Positions 1-5,669 of a stretch of DNA of 6,716 nucleotides are shown here, piece after piece. The position numbers and the translations under genes were made by a program. Below the pieces are notes generated by a model that worked only from the letters and a program-made list of their open reading frames with translations, ran no database searches and was not told the origin of the DNA. Numbering within the stretch: the stretch's first letter is position 1; each line of letters begins with the position of its first letter. The stretch is from positions 1-6,716 of the forward strand of contig JALOBN010000094.1 of NCBI GenBank assembly GCA_023228245.1. Reading direction: 5' to 3'. Source of the stretch: Candidatus Pacearchaeota archaeon. Lineage in GTDB: Archaea > Nanoarchaeota > Nanoarchaeia > Pacearchaeales > GW2011-AR1.

Positions 1-269
1 TTAGCCCCCCAACCCGGCATAAACTTGGTATCAGTTCCGCCCTCCAGCATCACCGCGTCGGTCGCGGTAGCATTAAGCATACCGGCGATAATCATATCGG
101 CGGTCGATAGCTCAAAACAGGCCGCTTTGCCCGTTTGCGCTGCGGCTGAATCATTACTTACCTGGACTTTAGTCTTATACCCTGCCCCGGTGATATCGGA
201 AGCGTAAACTACACCGCCCAGCATTAAGGCTATTAAAAGTACCGATAGGGGTATAAATAACTTTTTCAT
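1..269 (-). CDS. Secreted protein, N-terminal 89 residues only (cut by left window edge)
   Basis: The gene begins at the ATG ending at 269 and remains open through the left edge, so the C-terminus is missing. Residues 1-23 form a clear signal peptide: a KK pair, a hydrophobic core, and a VYA cleavage site before SDITGAG. The mature part is small-residue rich, with a single Cys at 51 and motifs such as STADMIIAGML and LEGGTDTKFMPGWG. This style is common in beta-sandwich exported proteins. It starts 1 nt after the stop of the 341-aa gene (TAA-G-ATG), so it is probably translationally coupled to it, and an AGTAGGT-like ribosome site lies in the end of that gene. I do not recognise the family. 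Its place at the end of a block of exported virion-like proteins suggests a surface or adhesin component, which is inference only. Confidence 0.8.
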   Translation of the reverse strand, partial: MKKLFIPLSVLLIALMLGGVVYASDITGAGYKTKVQVSNDSAAAQTGKAACFELSTADMIIAGMLNATATDAVMLEGGTDTKFMPGWGA

Positions 270-270
270 C

Positions 271-1296
271 TTAACCTACTCTCCGCAGCATGAGCAGCCA
301 GACCAGTGCTATCACCGCTGCTAAGGATATTATCATCAAAATAGCGAACAGAACATTTCCCATAATCACGGCGGCGGCAATACCGATAAAGACGCTGATA
401 CCGGCCCCGGCCTCGATCCCCCAGTCCTTTTTAACACTGGCGATACAAACGGCAAAGGCGATAACCATGAATATCAAAGCGGCCATCACCGTACCGGAAA
501 CGCCGATACCCTCACCCATCTTATCAAAGCCTTTTTCCCATTCACTGCCGGACATCCTGTCAGCGTAAAAACTGGCCATCGTCATATTGTAAGAGGTGTC
601 CATCTGTGACGGGATATATGTCTGGATGTAAAACAGGTCGGGGCACATCGCCTGCAGCCCCTCGATAGCACTGCCAAAGTAGGTGTCCCCAAGGTCGGAT
701 AGTATCTCATTACCGTCCGAACTGGCCTTTAAAATAACCCCGGTATCGGTATAGATAGCGTCAAGCCGGTCGCACCACAGTAATATCAAGTCCTTTAAAG
801 CTGCCCGGTTATCCTCTTGACTGGTTTCCGTGATATAGTCGCCGGGAGTTAGTGTATAGCTAAATGGGGTAAGCCCGGCAAAGTAAGCCGGCCAGCCGTT
901 GATAGATATTTCCGCCGCGCTGCCCCAAGCTGAAGCGTTATCGGAAGCGCTGAAGTATACCCCGGTGACACCATCACCATAACCATTCGTTAAAAAATAA
1001 GGATAGACATAAGGCGACCACGTTGCCTTTAATATCCCTGTATTATCGTGTATCTGGAAGTATATCGTATCAGAAGCTGTCTCTGTAGAATAGTTATCTG
1101 AGGCAAATTCCAGTTTATAGTGGAAAGTATAAAGGCAGTCGCCCGTCTCGATAAGGTTGCGGAAAACTCTAAGGACGTTAGAACTATAATCCCCAAATCC
1201 CATCGAGGTAGGATTGGTTAAAAAAGCCATGACAGGCGCGGTGAATAGAATAACCGCTATCATAGCTATAACAAGGGCGTTAATTATTCTTTTCAT
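271..1296 (-). CDS. Exported protein with large ectodomain and three C-terminal TM helices; candidate virion spike
   Basis: This 341-aa protein has a signal peptide at residues 1-24 (basic MKR start, hydrophobic core, PVMA cleavage site). Next comes an ectodomain of about 240 residues rich in Tyr, Thr, Ser and Asp, with Cys at 54, 175 and 218. Three hydrophobic helices follow at about 267-287, 293-313 and 315-337, ending in RRVG. The first half of the ectodomain looks beta-rich; 160-265 looks more helical. The start overlaps the stop of the 153-aa gene by 4 nt (ATGA), so the two are probably coupled. Topology and size fit a surface spike or host-attachment protein anchored in a membrane, by analogy with inovirus pIII or pleolipovirus spikes. 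No sequence homology to either is claimed. The C-terminal TM region resembles that of the 153-aa neighbour in layout. Confidence 0.85.
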   Translation of the reverse strand: MKRIINALVIAMIAVILFTAPVMAFLTNPTSMGFGDYSSNVLRVFRNLIETGDCLYTFHYKLEFASDNYSTETASDTIYFQIHDNTGILKATWSPYVYPYFLTNGYGDGVTGVYFSASDNASAWGSAAEISINGWPAYFAGLTPFSYTLTPGDYITETSQEDNRAALKDLILLWCDRLDAIYTDTGVILKASSDGNEILSDLGDTYFGSAIEGLQAMCPDLFYIQTYIPSQMDTSYNMTMASFYADRMSGSEWEKGFDKMGEGIGVSGTVMAALIFMVIAFAVCIASVKKDWGIEAGAGISVFIGIAAAVIMGNVLFAILMIISLAAVIALVWLLMLRRVG

Positions 1297-1754
1297 TCTG
1301 CCCGCCTTTTATCTGTAAACGCTTTGAATACTAGATAGACACCTGCAATCACCGTTAGAACGCTTAACCACCAGAGCGTTCCCCATAAAGTAAAGCCGTA
1401 GAGCGCAAAGCCTAACCCGGCGATCAATAGCATCACACGATCCATCTTCCAGTAACCTAACAAGGCAAGGGAGAAAAGTATCAGGTAAACGAACACCAGT
1501 AACAACTTGGCATAGGCGCTCTCTAACATCTCCTCAACAGCATCATCCACCATACCATCCAACCCCACAATCTCCAGGGATAAGTTGTCACCGGCGATGG
1601 TAAGGTTATCAGAGAAAACGATATCCACGCTGGTATAATTGCCGCTGTCATACGCCAGAACGGGGCTGGCAAGCAGTATACAGGCAAGTAAGGCTACCAA
1701 TACCGTCAAGGCGGTGTATTCCAGAGTTAATTTTGCAACAGTGTTTTTTGGCAT
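1293..1754 (-). CDS. Small exported protein with three C-terminal TM helices
   Basis: This 153-aa protein has a long signal peptide at residues 1-34 (core LTVLVALLACILL, cleavage after SPVLA). A short ectodomain of about 45 residues follows, then an acidic stretch (VDDAVEEMLES) leading into three TM helices at about 83-101, 106-123 and 125-145, and a basic tail (DKRR). It overlaps the upstream ATPase gene by one base (TAATG). An AGGTGG ribosome site sits just before the overlap, so translation is probably coupled. It overlaps the downstream 341-aa gene by 4 nt. The layout of signal peptide, ectodomain and three TM helices repeats that of the 341-aa protein, and both have K-x-D-x6-A-G-hydrophobic between the first and second TM. 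The family is not recognised. It is probably a minor virion or membrane assembly protein. Confidence 0.85.
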   Translation of the reverse strand: MPKNTVAKLTLEYTALTVLVALLACILLASPVLAYDSGNYTSVDIVFSDNLTIAGDNLSLEIVGLDGMVDDAVEEMLESAYAKLLLVFVYLILFSLALLGYWKMDRVMLLIAGLGFALYGFTLWGTLWWLSVLTVIAGVYLVFKAFTDKRRAE

Positions 1755-2725
1755 TAAACCACCTGTACTCCCTCAAAGTCGTAACGCTGGACGCCACTAT
1801 AAGACTTGCGCTGCACACCAAGTTTCGAGAGATACGGTCCCCAGTGCTGAGATGTTTGCTCTCCATTATCCTGCAAGCCCATTTCCCTAGCCTTATTCCA
1901 AAATTCACGGCTGGGGATCCGTTCGCCGGGGGCTGAGTGCTGATAAAAAGCTATTGTGCTTTCCAGTATGTCCTGTATACGGGCATTGGCATAAGCATCG
2001 TGCTCTATATCAACGATATCACCATCACGGTTGATGCGTTTTACAGGGCGGTCGACTTGATACTTGGTATTCAGGTCCATCACATCAAACTCATGCTGTG
2101 TTTCATAATTATTGAATACGCTTTTACCGAAAAAGCGCATCTGATATACGCGGTGGCTCTCATCATATGCCTGTCCGGTCATAACGCCGCTTTTATCCAG
2201 CCAGGCCGTACTGATAACTTCTCCCGGGCGGAGATTGTTAGCTTTGCCCCACGGGGTAAAGACGAGGTCGCGGCATTTAACGATGATATCCGTCTGGAAT
2301 TGAGCGCGGGCGTTGAGCCATTCGATCGATTGGATAGTACAGGCGATAGAGATATTACGGTGTCGCATAACCGTTAGCCCCTGGTTTATCATCTTGGCTC
2401 CAGAGTTCGCCCAGTCCTGCCTGTCCATCGTCGTTTGGATCTCATCAAAAAATATCCAACAGTCCTTATATTCCGGTTTCCAGGCTATCAACCGGCTTAC
2501 ATCTAGTTTTTCCGGTTTAAGATAATATTTCAAGGGATAATTAGAAAAGACGTTCGTTTTCCGTTTCTTGAATAATGTCTGTTTTTTCTTTATCTGTCTT
2601 AAAAGCCTGATCGTCGCCGCTTGCTTGAGGGCGTGTTTCTGCAATCCAGTTAATAATAAAGTTTTGCCACTCCCTCGTACTCCTACTATTACGACAAAAA
2701 GGCTGAGATCATCCGGGTTTATCAT
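1754..2725 (-). CDS. Zot/HerA-FtsK-like P-loop ATPase, virion assembly or DNA packaging motor
   Basis: This 323-aa protein has a Walker A motif at residues 15-22 (GVRGSGKT) and a Walker B at 90-95 (WIFFDE) followed by IQ. It also has an arginine-rich RHRN at 121-124 and a TIQ sensor-like motif at 130-132. The order DE-x-Q, RHR, T-x-Q matches Zot-domain (inovirus pI) and related HerA/FtsK viral ATPases, which power phage assembly or DNA translocation at the membrane. Residues 193-212 contain FNNYETQHEFD, reminiscent of the FxxYDTxE element in this ATPase group. Unlike classical Zot/pI there is no C-terminal TM helix or periplasmic domain. Residues about 270-318 instead look like a winged-helix (SREFWNKAREMGL ... 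LSKLGVQRK). The start overlaps the previous stop (TAATG), with GGAG upstream. ATPase identity is firm; its exact role is inferred. Confidence 0.9.
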   Translation of the reverse strand: MINPDDLSLFVVIVGVRGSGKTLLLTGLQKHALKQAATIRLLRQIKKKQTLFKKRKTNVFSNYPLKYYLKPEKLDVSRLIAWKPEYKDCWIFFDEIQTTMDRQDWANSGAKMINQGLTVMRHRNISIACTIQSIEWLNARAQFQTDIIVKCRDLVFTPWGKANNLRPGEVISTAWLDKSGVMTGQAYDESHRVYQMRFFGKSVFNNYETQHEFDVMDLNTKYQVDRPVKRINRDGDIVDIEHDAYANARIQDILESTIAFYQHSAPGERIPSREFWNKAREMGLQDNGEQTSQHWGPYLSKLGVQRKSYSGVQRYDFEGVQVV

Positions 2726-3162
2726 TATTTATTCTTATCTCCAAAGGCAAAATTCTTTACTCTATCCTGCCAGTCGTTTTTTGCGAACGGGTAATTACCG
2801 CGCTCCCCGATGATAGCCTCTTTAAACGTCTCGACACGCTTGCCTTTAACCGAGGCCAGCAGGCCGAGCTGTATCATTAAGGCTTTGATACGCTCGTCAC
2901 ACCCGTGTTTTTTGTACTGATAATAGGCATATTTTACTGCGACGACGAAGCGTTTATCCGGGATATCCAACAGCAAGGCGTTTTCCCCAAGCTCCTCTTT
3001 GAGTTCCACCATCGCTTTGGCCGCGTTAAAACCGCTTTCCGAGGTAAAAGCCTTAGCGATCGGGTTTTCCTCAGCGTCGGATACCAGTTTGGATATCTGT
3101 GCGTCGGTTAAAGTAGGCTGGATATTACTTTCTTCAGGTTTACTCCCGTTGTTTTTTGCCAT
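2725..3162 (-). CDS. Soluble hypothetical protein upstream of the ATPase
   Basis: This 145-aa protein has no signal peptide and no TM helix. It is highly charged, mostly helical in character, and has one Cys at 88. A flexible N-terminus (MAKNNGSKPEESNIQ) is followed by a helical stretch around AAKAMVELKEELGENALLL, then a Tyr/Lys-rich segment (VAVKYAYYQYKKHG) and a basic C-terminal part. The GGAG ribosome site 4 nt before ATG overlaps the end of the previous gene. The stop overlaps the ATPase start (TAATG), so the protein is probably made in proportion to the ATPase. It is the only clearly cytosolic product between two runs of membrane proteins. It could be an ATPase partner, a DNA-binding or scaffold-type protein, but no motif decides this. 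I do not recognise the family. Confidence 0.8.
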   Translation of the reverse strand: MAKNNGSKPEESNIQPTLTDAQISKLVSDAEENPIAKAFTSESGFNAAKAMVELKEELGENALLLDIPDKRFVVAVKYAYYQYKKHGCDERIKALMIQLGLLASVKGKRVETFKEAIIGERGNYPFAKNDWQDRVKNFAFGDKNK

Positions 3163-3169
3163 AAAACTC

Positions 3170-3682
3170 CTATTTATTACTGACTACCATGACGATCAAA
3201 AAGGCGATGATACCCGCCCATAACAGCAGGTGCCCGTACTTTTGCATGAAACTCTTATCGATACTCACATCATCCAGGATAGGCACGTACGGGTGTTGCA
3301 TCTCATTGTGCAGGGTGATGGGGGAATGTTTTACGTTGAGCGGTTCTGTGACTGCCTCGTAAACGATATTGTTTTGCGCGTCCCGGACTTTGAAAAACGG
3401 AAATACTTTTTTCCCCATGAATATCAGTTGGCGGCTTAGATGCTTTGATTCTATAATAGCTTTCACCGATGCCGGGGGGATGGTTTCATTATAGGTGCGG
3501 AACGGGATGGTGGTCCGGTCGAAGACACGGGCGTCGATAGGTTTATAAACCACCTCTCCATCTTTAAGAATGGCTGGTTTTTGATTCTTGGTTTTGCGCC
3601 GGTGCAGGAAAAACCATATCCCGAATATCAGGATACCGGCACCAAAGATGATTAGATACTGCGGTGTTAAAAATGCTTCCAT
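3170..3682 (-). CDS. Membrane protein with N- and C-terminal TM helices
   Basis: This 170-aa protein has a TM helix at about residues 8-26 followed by a strongly basic patch (HRRKTKNQK), which by the positive-inside rule puts the central domain in the cytoplasm. The central domain (about 35-145) has mixed beta strands and charged residues, with no Cys. A second TM spans about 150-167 and the protein ends SNK. The start is 1 nt after the stop of the 149-aa gene (TAAGATG), with a GGGGGT ribosome site within the end of that gene. The stop lies 7 nt before the next start. A cytoplasm-facing domain held by two TM helices would suit an inner-membrane assembly factor that meets the ATPase. That is inference; the family is not recognised. 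Confidence 0.82.
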   Translation of the reverse strand: MEAFLTPQYLIIFGAGILIFGIWFFLHRRKTKNQKPAILKDGEVVYKPIDARVFDRTTIPFRTYNETIPPASVKAIIESKHLSRQLIFMGKKVFPFFKVRDAQNNIVYEAVTEPLNVKHSPITLHNEMQHPYVPILDDVSIDKSFMQKYGHLLLWAGIIAFLIVMVVSNK

Positions 3683-3683
3683 C

Positions 3684-4133
3684 TTACCCCCATAAATACT
3701 GCATCGCGGCGATGATAACGAACGCGCCCATCACGATAGAGACGACCCATTTGATAACATCCCCACGGTCGTTTTTGCGGGCGTTGGCAAACTGCTCATT
3801 GATCTTCATATCTTCCGTGAGGTCAAAGATATCATCAGCTATGCCGTCGAGTTCTTTTTCTTTTTTCTTTATCAGTTCGACTTCACTGACCGGCATCAAC
3901 GGCAGCCGAGACTTATCGGAGACAAGCTGGTGGAAAGAACCGTCCTCAGCCAGGTATTGCTCACTGTTATCGATGATAAAGGCGCAGCCCCGTTTGTCTG
4001 AATCGGCGCAGTTGGCTGTGACCGGTATCTCGTCCACCACCAGGCGTCCATCTGTGGTAACGACCTCACACATCTGCGATTTCTCTTTGTTTTTTCCGAG
4101 ACTTATCTGCGGTAAAGGTATCGAACCCGGCAT
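3684..4133 (-). CDS. Tail-anchored protein with charged cytoplasmic domain
   Basis: This 149-aa protein has no signal peptide. A soluble domain at about residues 1-82 contains three Cys (22, 42, 50). A very charged, possibly coiled-coil helix follows (about 83-122, including IKKKEKELDGIADDIFD), then one C-terminal TM at about 127-147. It is therefore probably a tail-anchored inner-membrane protein with its bulk in the cytoplasm. The start is supported by AGGAG 7-8 nt upstream and lies just after the hairpin at 4155-4181, so it is the first gene after the coat candidate. It runs into the 170-aa gene with a 1-nt gap. The paired anchors and cytoplasmic domains of this protein and the next suggest they act together in assembly. 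The family is not recognised. Confidence 0.82.
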   Translation of the reverse strand: MPGSIPLPQISLGKNKEKSQMCEVVTTDGRLVVDEIPVTANCADSDKRGCAFIIDNSEQYLAEDGSFHQLVSDKSRLPLMPVSEVELIKKKEKELDGIADDIFDLTEDMKINEQFANARKNDRGDVIKWVVSIVMGAFVIIAAMQYLWG

Positions 4134-4154
4134 AAATAAACTCCTCTTAAAGAT

Positions 4155-4181
4155 AGGGGGAACGGGGCTACCGTCCCCCCT
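4155..4181 (-). terminator. GC-rich hairpin after the coat candidate; leaky terminator or mRNA-stabilising stem
   Basis: On the plus strand, 4155-4165 pairs with 4171-4181 across a 5-nt loop (GGCTA). Ten of eleven positions are Watson-Crick pairs, with one A-C mismatch at 4161/4175, and both arms are G/C runs. In the minus-strand transcript only a weak U-rich tail follows (UAUCUUU), so full termination is doubtful. It lies between the gene with the best ribosome site and the downstream assembly genes. Filamentous phages use a terminator there to keep coat mRNA in excess. The AGGAG of the next gene follows about 9 nt later. Confidence 0.55.
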
Positions 4182-4192
4182 TTATTCGTGTT

Positions 4193-4207
4193 ACGGGGTA
4201 AACCCGT
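4193..4207 (-). other. Short 5-bp stem-loop just after the coat candidate stop codon
   Basis: ACGGG at 4193-4197 pairs with CCCGT at 4203-4207 around a 5-nt loop. It sits between the stop codon and the larger hairpin at 4155-4181, so the two may form a tandem 3' structure on the coat mRNA. On its own it is weak and could be chance. Confidence 0.3.
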
Positions 4208-4218
4208 GCAAAGCTGGT

Positions 4219-4698
4219 TTAGAATCCGGTATAAGCGGCTTTCTTGGCCTTTTTCTTGCCGCGATAGGCTTTGTAAGCGGAGTAGCCGCCCGCGCCAGCG
4301 ATGATGCCTACGTAGAGGATGATGGGGATAACACCGTAGACCGTCTGCGCAAACCCGGTAGAGGCGGTGATGAGGGTATCAACATAGTCGATAACGTTGG
4401 TAAACATGGACAGGGCGATGATGAGGATCACGACCACACCGATAACATCCAGGAGAGACTTAGTGGTGCCGTCGCCGACTTTACCCATAACGATAAGGGC
4501 GCCGGAGAACAGGATGGAGATAATCATAATGGGGGCGCCGAAGTCGACGACCGTACCCATGCCGATCATGGTGGCGTTGTTGGTAGCCGCGCCCCAGGCG
4601 GTATCGATAGCGGTGTTAGAGGTGTTGATGGTCGGGGCGAGGGCGAGGGCGATAATCACTACCACCCAGCCGAGAATCTTTGGGACTAAGTTAGTCAT
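4219..4698 (-). CDS. Four-TM small membrane protein with basic tail; candidate major coat/membrane protein
   Basis: This 159-aa, very hydrophobic protein has helices at about residues 8-25 (which may act as a signal peptide, ALA before PTINTSN), 52-72, 82-102 and 118-141. It ends in a strongly basic tail (YRGKKKAKKAAYTGF). It has no Cys. The start has the best ribosome site in the window (AAAGGAGG, 9 nt spacing) and a 90-nt leader, and the gene is followed by a GC-rich hairpin. Both features fit a heavily translated product. Small hydrophobic subunits with a lysine-rich DNA-facing C-terminus are typical of filamentous phage coat proteins, although those usually have one TM. Four-TM small proteins also occur as major membrane proteins of pleolipoviruses. 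The coat role is inferred from expression signals and topology, not homology. Confidence 0.85.
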   Translation of the reverse strand: MTNLVPKILGWVVVIIALALAPTINTSNTAIDTAWGAATNNATMIGMGTVVDFGAPIMIISILFSGALIVMGKVGDGTTKSLLDVIGVVVILIIALSMFTNVIDYVDTLITASTGFAQTVYGVIPIILYVGIIAGAGGYSAYKAYRGKKKAKKAAYTGF

Positions 4699-4707
4699 TG
4701 TTTTGTT

Positions 4708-4715
4708 CCTCCTTT
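4708..4715 (-). promoter_or_regulatory. Consensus Shine-Dalgarno of the coat candidate
   Basis: AAAGGAGG lies 9 nt before the ATG at 4698. It is the strongest ribosome site in the window and fixes the start of the 159-aa protein. I see no convincing -35/-10 pair in the 90-nt gap 4699-4788. Confidence 0.85.
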
Positions 4716-4788
4716 ATTTGACAAGATAGATTCAGGATGACGGGCGAATTTAAACTTCCAAACAACCACCCCCTTTTAAAGTTATATT

Positions 4789-5220
4789 TTAATGTTTACC
4801 TTTCCAGATACCCCAGAGAACAGCAAACGCCAGCCCGCCGATCACCAGGAAGCCGAGGAACGGACCGATAGCGCCCATCACATCGTCGTCGGGCAGGCCG
4901 TAGTATTCAACAGTCAGGGTGCGTGTTGCCCCGGCATTGAGCGCGGATATCAGCAGGTTTTGCGTCGTGCTGTCGTAAGATGTAGCAACCGGCACTTCAA
5001 CTTCAGTGGTATCGATAGCGATAACCTCAGAAGGCTGATCCTGATAAAGTTCCAGCGCCAGGGTAACGTTGGCCGTAGTTACACCGCCGCCGGTAGTCAC
5101 GATAAAAGCCTCGGTCGTATCCTGCGTCCGCCAGCCTTTAATGCCGTCCAGGATGGGACCGGAGAACGCCCCAAATAGTAGGAATAAAGCCAGTATTCCT
5201 ATAAATACTTTACCTATCAC
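4789..5220 (-). CDS. Small membrane protein: N-terminal anchor, beta-rich ectodomain, C-terminal TM
   Basis: This 143-aa protein starts at GTG (complement of 5218-5220). A GGGGG ribosome site 5 nt upstream decides the start. An N-terminal hydrophobic segment (about 4-20) may be a signal peptide or anchor. It is followed by a Thr/Val-rich domain of about 90 residues (25-115) that looks like alternating beta strands, as in an Ig-like sandwich, and contains no Cys. A TM helix at about 116-139 and a short basic tail (KGKH) complete it. The gene lies 12 nt after the 128-aa gene and 90 nt before the coat candidate. One or both ends in the membrane with a small exterior beta domain would fit a minor virion protein. 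The family is not recognised. Confidence 0.82.
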   Translation of the reverse strand: MIGKVFIGILALFLLFGAFSGPILDGIKGWRTQDTTEAFIVTTGGGVTTANVTLALELYQDQPSEVIAIDTTEVEVPVATSYDSTTQNLLISALNAGATRTLTVEYYGLPDDDVMGAIGPFLGFLVIGGLAFAVLWGIWKGKH

Positions 5221-5225
5221 TTTAG

Positions 5226-5231
5226 CCCCCT
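5226..5231 (-). promoter_or_regulatory. AGGGGG ribosome site for a GTG start
   Basis: AGGGGG sits 5 nt before the GTG at 5220. It supports the non-ATG start of the 143-aa gene, because no alternative ATG lies near the beginning of that frame. Confidence 0.7.
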
Positions 5232-5232
5232 T

Positions 5233-5619
5233 TTATCGTGCATATATTTTTACCACTCTGGTTTTTTCTATCGGCAAAGGCGTTATTGAGTGCTGCCATT
5301 TACCGTCAAAATAGGTGTAATAGTCAGTTAGGATTAAAAAGTTGGTGGTATCACTGAATGTTGAGTAGGGATAATAACGCGAGGTTGTCTGCACGATCCG
5401 GGGCGCGATAGCTACAGACGGCAAAGACTTTTGATATTCCGGGATGTTGGAGACGGACGCGGCATCATCGTTATTTAAAAACTGCGTCTTTACGACGATA
5501 AAACCGATAAGAACAATGAGAACTACGAGCAATATCTTATTAGACAAAACAACCTTTAAGACGTTGCCTACCGCCTTAAAGGGAGCATATATCAAGGCTA
5601 ATATAAGTTTGCCGTCCAT
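5233..5619 (-). CDS. Single-pass membrane protein, aromatic-rich exterior domain; first gene of the structural block
   Basis: This 128-aa protein has an amphipathic basic N-terminus (about residues 1-28) and one strong TM at about 29-44. A linker with NNDDA follows, then an ectodomain of about 80 residues rich in aromatics (RYYPYSTF, DYYTYFDGKW), ending KIYAR. It has no Cys. With K28 before the TM, an N-in/C-out signal-anchor topology is likely. It is the first gene after the promoter at 5641-5669, with a leader of only about 25 nt and no clear Shine-Dalgarno, unlike its neighbours. It ends 12 nt before the GTG of the next gene. Family and function are unknown; position suggests a minor structural or assembly protein. 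Confidence 0.78.
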   Translation of the reverse strand: MDGKLILALIYAPFKAVGNVLKVVLSNKILLVVLIVLIGFIVVKTQFLNNDDAASVSNIPEYQKSLPSVAIAPRIVQTTSRYYPYSTFSDTTNFLILTDYYTYFDGKWQHSITPLPIEKTRVVKIYAR

Positions 5620-5640
5620 CCAAACAAAAGTGTTACTCTG

Positions 5641-5669
5641 ATTTAATTTATTATAACACTACATGTCAA
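5641..5669 (-). promoter_or_regulatory. Putative sigma-70 promoter of the structural genes (extended -10)
   Basis: On the minus strand, TATAAT (5655-5650) is preceded by TG plus one base (5658-5656), a perfect extended -10 element. Such elements can work without a -35. A TTGACA lies at 5669-5664, overlapping the stop of the replication gene, but it is only 8 nt from TATAAT. It would be 17 nt from a weaker TTAAAT at 5646-5641. Either reading starts transcription shortly before the 128-aa gene. The signals are bacterial in type and argue against an archaeal host. Confidence 0.6.

Noticed and set aside
1648..1908. An 86-codon minus-strand frame overlapping the ATPase and the 153-aa gene
   Set aside because: It lies in another frame of two strong genes that meet by a TAATG overlap. 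It has no independent ribosome site and its product shows no coherent features.
3664..4689. A 341-codon open frame on the plus strand
   Set aside because: It is antisense to three well-supported minus-strand genes with ribosome sites and clear TM topology, crosses the hairpin region, and has a low-complexity Asp/Gly/His-rich product typical of a shadow frame.
5063..5070. GTAACGTT in the 143-aa gene as another origin iteron
   Set aside because: It is a single 8-bp match without a paired half-site or neighbouring copies, expected occasionally by chance. It shows that isolated copies should not be over-read.
5650..5669. TTGACA and TATAAT as one canonical promoter pair
   Set aside because: The spacer is only 8 nt, against about 17 needed. 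The TATAAT is kept as an extended -10, and the TTGACA only as a possible partner for TTAAAT at 5641-5646.
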